From NCBI GenBank assembly GCA_035301545.1, contig DATGUA010000032.1:46325-110324 (forward strand): 64,000 nt of DNA, written 5' to 3'. The notes below the pieces were generated by a model. That model saw only the letters and a program-made list of their open reading frames with translations. It was not told where the DNA came from and did no database searches. A program made the position numbers and the translations under genes. The stretch comes from DATGUA01 sp035301545 (GTDB taxonomy: Bacteria > Bacillota > Clostridia > Tissierellales > Tissierellaceae). The first letter of the stretch is position 1. Every line of letters starts with the position of its first letter. Of the stretch, positions 1 through 8,503 are shown one piece after another.

Positions 1-225
1 AGTACCTTAAGTTATTTAGATTTAATTTATCTTATATTTGGAGAAGAATCATCTAGGAAATCGATGCCGAAAAAATTATACAATGACATGGGAATAGGTG
101 TTGATTATGAGGATAAAGTTGGATTAAGGGAATACAAAAATTTAGATAATAAAATATCCCATTTAGAACACTCAAAAAACCTCCTGGAGTATTTAGAATA
201 TAATAAGGGAGAAAAGTTAGAATGA
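1..225 (+). CDS. C-terminal end of an unrecognised protein (cut by the window edge)
   Basis: Frame 1 is open from the first base to a TGA at 223-225, giving 74 C-terminal residues of a protein that begins outside the window. The tail is charged and helical in character and ends in YNKGEKLE; I do not recognise a family from it. Its stop overlaps the start of the next gene in an ATGA arrangement (222-225), so the two are probably translationally coupled and belong to one operon that continues into the VWA gene. Because VWA proteins of this kind are often encoded with MoxR-type AAA+ ATPases, the missing part could be such an ATPase, but nothing visible here proves it. Confidence 0.7.
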   Translation, partial: STLSYLDLIYLIFGEESSRKSMPKKLYNDMGIGVDYEDKVGLREYKNLDNKISHLEHSKNLLEYLEYNKGEKLE

Positions 226-1355
226 ATATTTCAATAGATATAGATGAGTTTAAAAAAGGAGTAAAGACCTTAAGAAATAGACTAGATAGGTGTAGAGAGA
301 GTGGGGTATTAGATAAAGGCTTAAAAGAAGAAATAGATAAGTTTACTGAAATAGAGGAAAAACTTTTAAAAGATTTGATTCCCTATTATAGAACCTTAGA
401 AGATATAGGTCAAAAAACCTCTATAGAAATTTGTAAGGTAGAAGAAATAGGGGATATTAGACTTGAAGGATTTTTAAAATCTAAATTGAAATTAGATGAA
501 AGTCTTTATATCATTAGTAGTACAAAAAAAGAGGTTAGATTTTTATATATAAATAATATGGGAGATAAGAAAAAGTCAAAATTAGAGATTGAATGGAGTA
601 AATCGATTAAAGGTATAAATGAGAATATATCTTCTATGTATAGATTAGAAAATGATATAATTTTATGTGGAATAAGGGGAAATTATTACAGGGTATCTTT
701 AGATAGCTATTATAATAGTTTAGAAAAAGGTCTAGATATTAAGGCTCAAAGGATAGAGATAAGGGAAGAAACTAAAAAAGGTAAAGGTTATTTAGATAAA
801 GAATCCTTATGTTTAAACTCTGATATTACTAATTATTCTTATATTGAAAGGGTAAAGAAAGATTATTTTATTGTTGGAACTATAGATGGATATATTTATA
901 TTACAAAGCGTGATAAAAATCAGTTGGAAGTGTTAGATAGGATTAAGGTTTTCAACGGGGAAGTAAAAAATATTAAATTACTTGATAACGAATTTAAAAA
1001 TATAGATGATATTCTAATTATAGGTAATAATGGAAATGCGAAGATATTATCTATAAATGATAAAGATATAAAGAAAAATATAAAAGGATTAAGTGGAGAT
1101 TTGTTTGATGCTGAGTCTAGTAAAGGTACGGCTATTATATTAAGTGAGAGTGGCTTTTTATATCTTCTTGAGGAGAATTTTGGAATATGGCAATTAAGCA
1201 AGGATAGTATAATCGATGATTACTTTTTTATAAATATATTTAAACTAGATACTTTAAAATATTTAGCTTTAGATTTAGATGGTGATGTATATTCAATATA
1301 TATAAATAGAATTATTACACCAGATGATTTATGGTCTACAGCATTATATACTTAG
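222..1355 (+). CDS. Uncharacterised coiled-coil plus beta-rich (propeller-like?) protein
   Basis: 377 residues, family not recognised. Residues 1-65 are highly charged and likely helical or coiled-coil. From about residue 80 the protein is a run of short beta-type segments with recurring patterns such as DDILIIGNNGNAKILSI, YFIVGTIDGYIYI and YLALDLDGDVYSIYI, which look like blades of a WD40/PQQ-like beta-propeller; this is a visual judgement, not a domain hit. There is no signal peptide or membrane segment, so it is probably cytosolic. The start overlaps the previous gene by four bases, and the VWA gene follows after 9 bases with AGGAGG in the gap. A scaffold or adaptor role next to the VWA protein is an inference from this order. 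Confidence 0.75.
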   Translation: MNISIDIDEFKKGVKTLRNRLDRCRESGVLDKGLKEEIDKFTEIEEKLLKDLIPYYRTLEDIGQKTSIEICKVEEIGDIRLEGFLKSKLKLDESLYIISSTKKEVRFLYINNMGDKKKSKLEIEWSKSIKGINENISSMYRLENDIILCGIRGNYYRVSLDSYYNSLEKGLDIKAQRIEIREETKKGKGYLDKESLCLNSDITNYSYIERVKKDYFIVGTIDGYIYITKRDKNQLEVLDRIKVFNGEVKNIKLLDNEFKNIDDILIIGNNGNAKILSINDKDIKKNIKGLSGDLFDAESSKGTAIILSESGFLYLLEENFGIWQLSKDSIIDDYFFINIFKLDTLKYLALDLDGDVYSIYINRIITPDDLWSTALYT

Positions 1356-1364
1356 GAGGCAATT

Positions 1365-3299
1365 ATGTTTAATGAAAATGAAGAAGCTATAATTGAAAAA
1401 TCGAAAACACATTTAGAAGAATTTTTGAAGAAAGAAAAACGTTCATTACTTACCTTTACAGGGGATCCTAACTTAATGTATATAGCAGATTCGGAACTTG
1501 AAAAATTCAAATTGTCTCCTGCTGAGGGTATCTTATATTTACCTTTAGCAAATTTTTTGGATAAAAAATTAGATTATAATCAGATTATGTGGCATATATA
1601 TTATGAACTTTCTCTTTATCCTGATTGGAAAAAGAATACTAAAGAATATGTAAAAAGAAGTAGGAATTGGCAAAAAGAAATAGATAGTATGACTATTTAT
1701 ATTTTAAATAAGGTAAGAGAAGAGGGACTATCAAAAGACGAGGCTTATAAGCCTAGTATCATTTCAAATTATGTAAAAGAAGAAGTACTAGATTTTTTAC
1801 ATGAATTAGATAGATTTACATCTTTTTTAAGAGTTTTGCAAATGGCTCCTATATATAGGGATAAAGAAAATTTTGAAAAAATTGTGTTTTATATGGAGAG
1901 TATAGGTAAAGATATAGATTCTCTTTCGCATCTACCTATGCATAGAGCTTTTGTAAAAGGTTTTTTACTTATAGAATTATATGATAAAAAACCTAAAATA
2001 GATAGATCTATAGATAATCCCTTTGATAATAAAATTTTAGGTGTAAGAATTTTCGAGTTTTTATATAGAAAATTAATTGAAAATATAAATAATGAGAAAG
2101 GGATAATAGAAAGAGATCCTCTTATTAGATCATTTATTTACCCAGTATTTGAAAATCTTTGGAAAATAGAAATAGATAAAATGGAGCTTGAAGAATCAGA
2201 GGGAATTGACTGGGAGGAAAAAGGTGTATCTAAAGATGATTCAGGAGAAAAAATTGATGAACAAATGGAGACAACTAGGGATGAGGAACAGGAAATCCTG
2301 GAGGAGATGTTAGAAAAAGAAGAAGAATTAGACTTAAAACTTAAAAATATCTTAAGTGAGAAAATAGATTTAAATTCCTATGGAATTACAGAAGATGATC
2401 AAAAACTATTTTATTATTATAAAAATAAAATGACTAAAGAAAGAGAAGAAATGAAAAAATTCTGGAGAGAATTAATAGGGGAAGCAAAGAAAGAGGTAAA
2501 TGTAAAGAAGGATAAACAAACAAAAGGAAAATTAGATATAGATAGTTTTATTTATTCTTATCCAGACTTTATAGAGGCAGAAGAAAAAGGAAATTATAAA
2601 AATCTTTCAATATTTAATAGATATCTTTTAGAATCAAGCTATGAAATATTACCTGAAAAAATAGAAATATCCTTTGTTATAGATAATTCTGGTTCTATGG
2701 ATGAATCGAAAATTGAAGCTGCTAGGAGGACATTAGCAGTTACATTACTTTCAATAGAGGACTTTAATAGATATCTAAAGAATAGTTTAGAAAAACTAAA
2801 TCAAGAAATAGAAGTTTTAAGTGAAACTTGGTTCTTCGGAAGTGATTATTATATGGTTAAAGAATTTGATAGTAAGGGTATAAAGTCTAAAGATAAAAGT
2901 GATGTAATCCATTCTATTGTAGATTTAAATGCTAGTGATGGTGCAACAGATGATGGTAGCTGTCTTAAAGAAATATCTAAATCTATATCAAAGAATAAAG
3001 AAAAAAAACTAAAGAAAGGAAAGGAAGTAAAAATAATATTTGAAATAACAGATGGTGCATCAGATTTTCCAGGGATAACAAAGGAGGCAATAGATGAACT
3101 TCTATCTAAGAATGTAGAAGTATTTGGATTCCAAATAGGAAAAAATAGTAAAAGGAATGAAGAGCTTTTTAACTATATATGGAAAGAAGGATACAAAAGA
3201 CCAAGAGGAATAATTATAGGTGAGAAGGTAGAGAAATTACCGAAAGAATTATTAAATTTAGTAAGGGAGAATATGAATAATATATTTAGGCTAAGATAG
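1365..3299 (+). CDS. VWA (von Willebrand factor A) domain protein
   Basis: 644 residues. The C-terminal third carries a VWA metal-ion-dependent adhesion site: DNSGSMDES (DxSxS) near residue 443, a Thr-containing DGATDDGS near residue 526 and an Asp in FEITDGASD near residue 563. The N-terminal part contains WHIYYELSLYPDW near residue 91, placed where VWA-fused metallopeptidase-like proteins have a zinc-binding helix, but the usual HExxH is not intact. A Glu/Lys-rich stretch (about 290-335) links the halves. No signal peptide or membrane segment is seen, so it is probably intracellular. It is the last gene of the three-gene run and is followed by a hairpin overlapping its stop. Bacterial VWA proteins with this layout usually work with an AAA+ ATPase partner; the substrate cannot be read from the sequence. 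Confidence 0.85.
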   Translation: MFNENEEAIIEKSKTHLEEFLKKEKRSLLTFTGDPNLMYIADSELEKFKLSPAEGILYLPLANFLDKKLDYNQIMWHIYYELSLYPDWKKNTKEYVKRSRNWQKEIDSMTIYILNKVREEGLSKDEAYKPSIISNYVKEEVLDFLHELDRFTSFLRVLQMAPIYRDKENFEKIVFYMESIGKDIDSLSHLPMHRAFVKGFLLIELYDKKPKIDRSIDNPFDNKILGVRIFEFLYRKLIENINNEKGIIERDPLIRSFIYPVFENLWKIEIDKMELEESEGIDWEEKGVSKDDSGEKIDEQMETTRDEEQEILEEMLEKEEELDLKLKNILSEKIDLNSYGITEDDQKLFYYYKNKMTKEREEMKKFWRELIGEAKKEVNVKKDKQTKGKLDIDSFIYSYPDFIEAEEKGNYKNLSIFNRYLLESSYEILPEKIEISFVIDNSGSMDESKIEAARRTLAVTLLSIEDFNRYLKNSLEKLNQEIEVLSETWFFGSDYYMVKEFDSKGIKSKDKSDVIHSIVDLNASDGATDDGSCLKEISKSISKNKEKKLKKGKEVKIIFEITDGASDFPGITKEAIDELLSKNVEVFGFQIGKNSKRNEELFNYIWKEGYKRPRGIIIGEKVEKLPKELLNLVRENMNNIFRLR

Positions 3300-3327
3300 T
3301 TTTAGAGAAAATCCTGAAACTATCTTA
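3292..3327 (+). terminator. Probable terminator after the VWA gene
   Basis: An 11-bp inverted repeat, TAAGATAGTTT at 3292-3302 paired with AAACTATCTTA at 3317-3327, with a 14-base loop. The stop codon lies in the left arm. The T tract downstream (TATTTTC) is weak. Confidence 0.45.
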
Positions 3328-3397
3328 TAGTATTTTCAAAAGTAGGACAGAAAGCTTAGGGATAAAATAGATGAAAATCAAAATATTATAGATATAG

Positions 3398-3426
3398 TTT
3401 TTCCTAAATAGATGATATGATATAAT
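3398..3426 (+). promoter_or_regulatory. Possible promoter for the pyrophosphatase gene
   Basis: A perfect TATAAT at 3421-3426 lies 32 bases before the start codon. The hexamer 17 bases upstream (TTTTTC at 3398-3403) is a poor -35, so only the -10 is convincing. Confidence 0.35.
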
Positions 3427-3458
3427 CAATACTAATAGATAAAGTAGGAGGAAAGGTA

Positions 3459-5099
3459 ATGAAGGAAACAGTGCATATAATAGGGCATAAGAATCCAGAT
3501 ACTGACTCTATATGCTCTGCCTTAGCTTATGCAGATTATAAGAATAGCTGTGGAGGAATAGAGGCTATCCCAGTAAGATTAGGAGATATAAATAGAGAAA
3601 CTAAATTTGTTTTAAATTATTTTGATGTGAAAAAACCTGAATTAATGGAAACGGTAAGATTAAGTGTAGAAGACTTAGAATTTGATAGTATAGCTGCTAT
3701 TAGCCCAAATATATCTTTAAGAATGGCTTTAAATATTATGACTACAAATGATATAAATAGTCTTCCAGTAATAGATGAGAATGAAAAAATAATAGGAGTA
3801 GTAACTGTTTCAGATATAGTTCAAAGTTATATAGATGTATGGGATAATTCTTTTTTAGGAAAGTCAGAAGTTTCTATAGAAAATATAATAGATACTTTAT
3901 CAGCAGAAGCTATTCTAATACCAGATGAAAAAAGACCATATAAAGGTAAATTATTAGTATTAGCTATGGAACCACATACATTAAAAGAATATGTAGCAGA
4001 AAATGATATAGTAATATGTGGTGATAGGGTTGATATTCAGGAAGTAGCAATTAAGAATAATATATCATTAATGATAGTTACAGGAAAAGGGAAAATAGAT
4101 GAGGAATTAATAGACTTATCAAAGGAAAAAGATATAACTATTATATCTACGCCACATGATACATTTACAACTTCTAGACTAATATCCCAAAGTGTATCTA
4201 TTAGTCATGTAATGACTACTGAAAATTTAGTAGTATTTTCTTTAGATGATTTAGTAGATGATGTAAAGGTTCAAATGTCTCAAACTAGGTATAGAAGTTA
4301 TCCAGTAATTAATCATAAGAATAAAGTAATAGGAACAATATCTAGATATCATCTAATATCTAGTGCTAAGAAAAAGGTGATTTTAGTAGATCATAATGAG
4401 AGAGGTCAGTCTATAGACGGCTTAGAAGAATCAGAAATACTAGAAATAATAGATCATCATAGAATAGCAGATGTATTTACAGGTCATCCTATATATTTTA
4501 GAAATGAACCAGTAGGAAGTACCTGTACGATAGTAGCATCTATAATGTTTGAAAATGGTAGAAGACCTTCTAAGAAAATAGCCGGAATTTTATCGGCTGG
4601 AATTATTTCAGATACATTATTATTTAGATCTCCAACATCTACTAATACTGATAAGATTATGTTAGATAGACTAGCTAAAATTGCAGATTTAGATATTGAA
4701 GCTTTTGCTATGGAAATGTTTAAGGCCGGAACATCCTTAACAGGACAAACTCCTCAAGAATTATTAAATCAAGATTTTAAATCTTTTACCATCGATGAAA
4801 ATAAGGTAGGTATTTCTCAAGTGTTTACAATGGATTTAGATAGTTTAGGAGATATGAGAAATGATTTAATAAAATCAATGGAAGAAAGATCAACAGAATA
4901 TAATTATTCTGTATATATACTTATGCTAACTGATATATTTAATCAGGCTTCGGAGATGATAGTAGTCGGAGAAGAAAAGGATCAGGTAGCAAAGGCTTTT
5001 GATAAATCCTTAGTTGAAGATTCATTCTATGCTCAAGATGTATTGTCGAGAAAGAAACAAGTTGTTCCACCAGTGACCAATGCATTATCTAGTATTTAG
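3459..5099 (+). CDS. Manganese-dependent inorganic pyrophosphatase with CBS and DRTGG domains
   Basis: 546 residues, family II (DHH superfamily) pyrophosphatase, which splits PPi into two phosphates in the cytosol. The N-terminus has the metal-binding GHKNPDTDSICSA (residues 9-21). A CBS motif follows (about 72-130), then a DRTGG-type domain (about 145-245), then a second CBS motif (about 250-305). The DHH core resumes with VDHNERGQ and IDDHH-type IIDHHRI near residues 310-335 and ends in a DHHA2-like domain. This order is that of clostridial CBS-PPases, in which AMP inhibits and ATP or diadenosine tetraphosphate activates. A strong AGGAGG precedes the ATG. It stands alone between two terminators. 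The family role fits an organism that also makes PPi through PPDK. Confidence 0.95.
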   Translation: MKETVHIIGHKNPDTDSICSALAYADYKNSCGGIEAIPVRLGDINRETKFVLNYFDVKKPELMETVRLSVEDLEFDSIAAISPNISLRMALNIMTTNDINSLPVIDENEKIIGVVTVSDIVQSYIDVWDNSFLGKSEVSIENIIDTLSAEAILIPDEKRPYKGKLLVLAMEPHTLKEYVAENDIVICGDRVDIQEVAIKNNISLMIVTGKGKIDEELIDLSKEKDITIISTPHDTFTTSRLISQSVSISHVMTTENLVVFSLDDLVDDVKVQMSQTRYRSYPVINHKNKVIGTISRYHLISSAKKKVILVDHNERGQSIDGLEESEILEIIDHHRIADVFTGHPIYFRNEPVGSTCTIVASIMFENGRRPSKKIAGILSAGIISDTLLFRSPTSTNTDKIMLDRLAKIADLDIEAFAMEMFKAGTSLTGQTPQELLNQDFKSFTIDENKVGISQVFTMDLDSLGDMRNDLIKSMEERSTEYNYSVYILMLTDIFNQASEMIVVGEEKDQVAKAFDKSLVEDSFYAQDVLSRKKQVVPPVTNALSSI

Positions 5100-5153
5100 A
5101 GAAAATGAAGTAAATAAGCTATATTATATAGCTAGATCTTATATTATAAAATT

Positions 5154-5177
5154 ATAGGGACGATCAATCGTCCCTAT
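5154..5177. terminator. Bidirectional terminator between convergent genes
   Basis: A perfect 11-bp inverted repeat (ATAGGGACGAT, 5154-5164, with ATCGTCCCTAT, 5167-5177) sits between the convergent pyrophosphatase and aminopeptidase genes. T-rich sequence follows on both strands. Confidence 0.8.
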
Positions 5178-5182
5178 TTATA

Positions 5183-6619
5183 TTATTGGTTTTTTACTAG
5201 ATAATATAATGTTTTTACATGTACTCCTGTAGCACCTTTTGGAAGATACCCATTTGGTTTGTCAATATAGGCAGTTCCTGCAATATCTAAATGTACCCAA
5301 GGAGTATCATCTACAAACTCTTCTAAAAATAGACCTGCTGTAATAGTACCAGCACCTTTACCACCAGTATTATTTAAATCAGCAAAGTCTCCTTTAATTT
5401 GCTTTTTGTAATCTGGATGTGAAGGTAATTGCCATACTGGTTCACCTGAAATTTTAGAAGCTTGATAAACTTCATCCATAAATTTATCATTATTAGTAAT
5501 AGCTCCTGTAGTAGTATTACCTAAAGCTACTAGACAAGCTCCTGTTAATGTTGCTAGATTAATTATCTTATCAGCTTTAACTTCGGTTGCAGCATACCAT
5601 AATGCATCAGCTAATGCTAATCTACCTTCTGCATCAGTATTTAACACCTCAATAGTCTTTCCAGACATAGATCCTATAATATCTCCAGGTTTATAGGCAG
5701 AACCAGAGATTAAGTTTTCACATGCTGGAATTATTCCTACTACATTCTTTTTTAATTTAGACTTTGCTATAGATTTCATAGCACCTATAACTGTACCAGC
5801 TCCACCCATATCTGAAAACATAGTATCCATACTTAATGATGGTTTTAATGAATATCCACCTGAATCGTAAGTTAATCCTTTACCGACTAGAGCAATTTTT
5901 TCTTCAGAATCTGGATTTCCATTATAAGTCATAACTATAAATTTAGGTTCTTTATCAGATCCTTGGGAGACTGCTAAAAGAGCTTCCATACTCATATCTT
6001 TAATTGCTTTTTTATCATATATGTCTACTTTAACATTTAAATCTTCTAGATTATCTTTAGCTGTATTAGCTAAAATTTTAGGATACATATTTATAGCCCT
6101 CTCATTAACTAAATCTCTAGCTAAAAATATACCATTTATTAATGATTTAGTTTCCTCAATAGCTTCTAATGCTTTATCTTTTTCCTCGCTTGGAATATCA
6201 AAATAAACTTCTTCTAATGTAGGTTTAACCTTTTTTTCGGTAAGATGTTTTTCAAAAGCATATTCTGAATGAAGTAAACCCTCAGTAGCTGCTGCTATAA
6301 TTTCATTATAATCTAAATCTCCAAGTTCTGTAATAGAAATACCAACACTTTTAGCCTTAATATTCATTAAATCCTTACCAGCCTTATGAAAAGCTTTTCT
6401 TACATCGTTAATAGTTAGATCCTTTTCTTTGCCTAAACCTAAAAATAAGAAGTTTTCCTTATTCAAATTTAAATCTAAATAAGTTTCTTTTAAACTCCCT
6501 TTAAATATTTCCGATTCTTTTAAGTATTGATATAATTCATTTTGAATATTTAATTCATCCATAGATTCAGTAACTAAAAGAATTTTAGTTTTTCCACCTT
6601 GCTCTAATTTAAATTCCAT
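5183..6619 (-). CDS. pepA: Leucyl aminopeptidase (peptidase family M17)
   Basis: 478 residues; releases N-terminal amino acids, typically Leu, from peptides in the cytosol using two metal ions. The M17 signature NTDAEGRLALADAL is present near residues 328-341, with the metal- and substrate-binding KGLTYDSGGYSLKP near 251-264 and a further catalytic-domain motif GGAGTVIG. The N-terminal 150 residues match the less conserved macro-like domain of the family. Length is normal (about 480-500). The reverse-strand ATG is preceded by AAGGTGGG. It is a single-gene unit and with the M18, M24 and M42 peptidases in this window points to an organism that uses peptides heavily. Confidence 0.96.
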   Translation of the reverse strand: MEFKLEQGGKTKILLVTESMDELNIQNELYQYLKESEIFKGSLKETYLDLNLNKENFLFLGLGKEKDLTINDVRKAFHKAGKDLMNIKAKSVGISITELGDLDYNEIIAAATEGLLHSEYAFEKHLTEKKVKPTLEEVYFDIPSEEKDKALEAIEETKSLINGIFLARDLVNERAINMYPKILANTAKDNLEDLNVKVDIYDKKAIKDMSMEALLAVSQGSDKEPKFIVMTYNGNPDSEEKIALVGKGLTYDSGGYSLKPSLSMDTMFSDMGGAGTVIGAMKSIAKSKLKKNVVGIIPACENLISGSAYKPGDIIGSMSGKTIEVLNTDAEGRLALADALWYAATEVKADKIINLATLTGACLVALGNTTTGAITNNDKFMDEVYQASKISGEPVWQLPSHPDYKKQIKGDFADLNNTGGKGAGTITAGLFLEEFVDDTPWVHLDIAGTAYIDKPNGYLPKGATGVHVKTLYYLVKNQ

Positions 6620-6783
6620 TAATTATCCCACCTTTAATTTATTTATATATTTAGTATATCAGAAGAAAAAAGAATTTACATATAATATATAAAAACTTTA
6701 AAAAATACATAATTATTAGTATAAATATATTTTTTTAAGCAATGATAATAATGTGTGAAATAGAAACTGAGGGAGGAAAAAAA

Positions 6784-6990
6784 GTGGCACTTAAAAATAC
6801 TATAAATTTAAATAACATTACTACTGAAGAATTAAATACAGTTAAAGAGATAGCATCTGCACATCAAACTATGAGTAAAAAGTTTGAACAATATTCTAAT
6901 CAAGTAAAAGATCCCCAATTTAAACAGATGTTTCAACAATCTAGTCAAGATGCACAAGAAACTGCAACAAATCTAACAAATTCACTTTAG
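6784..6990 (+). CDS. Small CotF-like spore coat protein
   Basis: 68 residues from a GTG at 6784. An upstream in-frame ATG at 6742 exists, but GGGAGG sits 7 bases before the GTG and no good ribosome site precedes the ATG. The product is polar and Gln-rich (EIASAHQTMSKKFEQYS, FKQMFQQSSQDAQ) with two amphipathic helices, resembling the short partner proteins encoded beside CotF-domain coat proteins in clostridia. The next gene starts 11 bases after the stop, with an AGGAGG site overlapping the stop. No signal peptide; such proteins are deposited on the forespore from the mother cell. Assignment rests on composition and on the neighbour, not a strong motif. Confidence 0.6.
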   Translation: MALKNTINLNNITTEELNTVKEIASAHQTMSKKFEQYSNQVKDPQFKQMFQQSSQDAQETATNLTNSL

Positions 6991-7001
6991 GAGGTAAAAA
7001 A

Positions 7002-7265
7002 ATGCAAGATCAAGAAATGGTAAATGATATACTATCAGGAGCTAAAGCCAGTATAGGGACTTATACAACTGCTATTACAGAATGTTCAAATCAACAACTA
7101 AGATCAACTTTACAAACTTTAAGAAATGAAGCAGAACAATTACAATATCAAATTTATCAAATGGCAGAACAAAAAGGATACTATACCCCAGCACCTACTG
7201 CAAATGAAAATGACATTCAAGAAATAAAAAATAGTTTAACATCCTCAATGAGTTCTTCAAATTAA
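7002..7265 (+). CDS. CotF-domain spore coat protein
   Basis: 87 residues. The pattern QDQEMVNDILSGAKASIGTY followed by a second helix and QIYQMAEQKGYYTP (residues about 50-63) is that of the coat F domain: two long helices ending in a conserved Gly-Tyr-Tyr. It is a structural protein of the endospore coat or outer spore layers in Bacillus and Clostridium relatives. It follows the other small coat protein by 11 bases and is closed by a strong terminator, so the two form an operon. A sigma-E or sigma-K promoter would be expected but I could not identify one in the upstream AT-rich DNA. Confidence 0.8.
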   Translation: MQDQEMVNDILSGAKASIGTYTTAITECSNQQLRSTLQTLRNEAEQLQYQIYQMAEQKGYYTPAPTANENDIQEIKNSLTSSMSSSN

Positions 7266-7287
7266 AATATAATAAAATATATTATGA

Positions 7288-7317
7288 AAGCCCTTAGAAA
7301 TAGTTTTCTAAGGGCTT
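7288..7317 (+). terminator. Rho-independent terminator of the coat protein operon
   Basis: Perfect 13-bp stem, AAGCCCTTAGAAA at 7288-7300 with TTTCTAAGGGCTT at 7305-7317, loop TAGT, followed by ATTTTGTTTT. Confidence 0.9.
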
Positions 7318-7416
7318 ATTTTGTTTTAAATAATTGATTTTATATGTTAAAAAGTCTATAATAATAGTATGGATTAAATTATGTAAAATTTTATTTTAAT
7401 GGAAGTGTATAATTAT

Positions 7417-7806
7417 ATGATAACTATAGGTGTAGATATAGTAATGATAAATAGAATAGATAATATTATAAAAAAAAGGAGAGAATCTTTCTATAATCGG
7501 ATTTTTACTGAAAGAGAAATTAGTTACATAAAAAAAAGAAACCATAATATTAAAACTATTTCAGGACTATTTGCAGCAAAGGAAGCTGTATCTAAAGCTG
7601 TAGGTAGAGGTATAGGAAAGTTAAGTTGGAAAGATATAGAGATTTCCCACAATTCTGAAGGAAAACCTATAGTTAATATATCTTCTAAAGGATGGGATAT
7701 AATTAAAAAATTAGAAATAAATAATTTTGATATATCTATTTCCCATGAAAAAGAGTATGCTGTAGCTTTTGTAATAGGGTATTATGATTATAATTATAAA
7801 AAATAA
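7417..7806 (+). CDS. acpS: Holo-[acyl-carrier-protein] synthase
   Basis: 129 residues from the ATG at 7417. The frame opens at an ATG at 7399, but that lacks a ribosome site, and family members begin at MIxGxDIV as here (MITIGVDIVMINR). The enzyme transfers 4'-phosphopantetheine from CoA to a serine of acyl carrier protein in the cytosol. The Mg-binding GVDI at the N-terminus and FAAKEAVSKAVGRG with the catalytic Glu-Lys (residues about 54-67) are intact, as is the C-terminal DISISHEKEYAVAFVI. Length is typical (about 120-130). The order acpS, lipoprotein, alr, antitoxin, toxin is the same as in Bacillus subtilis. Confidence 0.95.
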   Translation: MITIGVDIVMINRIDNIIKKRRESFYNRIFTEREISYIKKRNHNIKTISGLFAAKEAVSKAVGRGIGKLSWKDIEISHNSEGKPIVNISSKGWDIIKKLEINNFDISISHEKEYAVAFVIGYYDYNYKK

Positions 7807-7902
7807 AATTGTAAATTTATCTTCTAAATAACTAGGACTTAAATATAATATACTAATGTCTAATCTATATATTGATAATAGAGTTAAAAAGGGTTGATTA
7901 GT

Positions 7903-8484
7903 GTGAAAAGAGTCCTATTAATTATATTGATTGCCATATTATTTTTAACTTCATGTTCTGGAAATAATGAAAAGAGAATTAAGAAAAAGTTTGATAAAAT
8001 TTTAGATAAATATACAGGATATGAGACAGAATTAGATTTGACGATTATAGGAGAGGAAAAAGATTCTGTTTATAAATTACGTGAAACCTATATAAATGAA
8101 AATGAAATAAAAATAGAAGTTTTAGAGCCTAAAGAAAACAATGAAATTGTGATTAAATACAAAGGAGATAATATATATTTAAAGAATACATCCATAGATC
8201 AATCTATTTCATTAAATAAGATTAAAGAAATAGATAAATCATTGCTATTCGGAGAAATATTTATAATTAGAGATAGTATAGATTGGGTAGGCATAGATAC
8301 GATAGATGGTAGAGACTATTATATTATTGAATATAATCTTGAAGACAATAACAGATATAATAACAAAAAGATAATTTATTTAAATAAGGAAAAGTTTATA
8401 CCAGAACAAATAATAATATTAGATGAAGATAATAAAGAAAGATTAAAGATAAAATATAATAACTTTGAATATAGAAAAAACTAG
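7903..8484 (+). CDS. Lipoprotein, YdcC/LolA-like
   Basis: 193 residues from a GTG at 7903, chosen because AAAAGGG lies 9 bases upstream; a TTG at 7894 is too close to that site. The N-terminus VKRVLLIILIAILFLTSC is a lipoprotein signal with lipobox LTSC, so it should be anchored on the outer face of the membrane. The rest is alternating beta-strand material (YIIEYNLEDNNRYNNKKIIYL, EQIIILDED) like the LolA/RseB half-barrel fold of carriers and sensors of lipidic ligands. B. subtilis has a comparable lipoprotein, YdcC, between acpS and alr; the identification rests mainly on that position and on the fold-like pattern. Confidence 0.75.
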   Translation: MKRVLLIILIAILFLTSCSGNNEKRIKKKFDKILDKYTGYETELDLTIIGEEKDSVYKLRETYINENEIKIEVLEPKENNEIVIKYKGDNIYLKNTSIDQSISLNKIKEIDKSLLFGEIFIIRDSIDWVGIDTIDGRDYYIIEYNLEDNNRYNNKKIIYLNKEKFIPEQIIILDEDNKERLKIKYNNFEYRKN

Positions 8485-8503
8485 AAATGTAGAGGCGAAT
8501 ATT

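Noticed and set aside
7399..7416. Upstream ATG as start of acpS
   Set aside because: No ribosome site before it and family members start at the later MITIGVDI.
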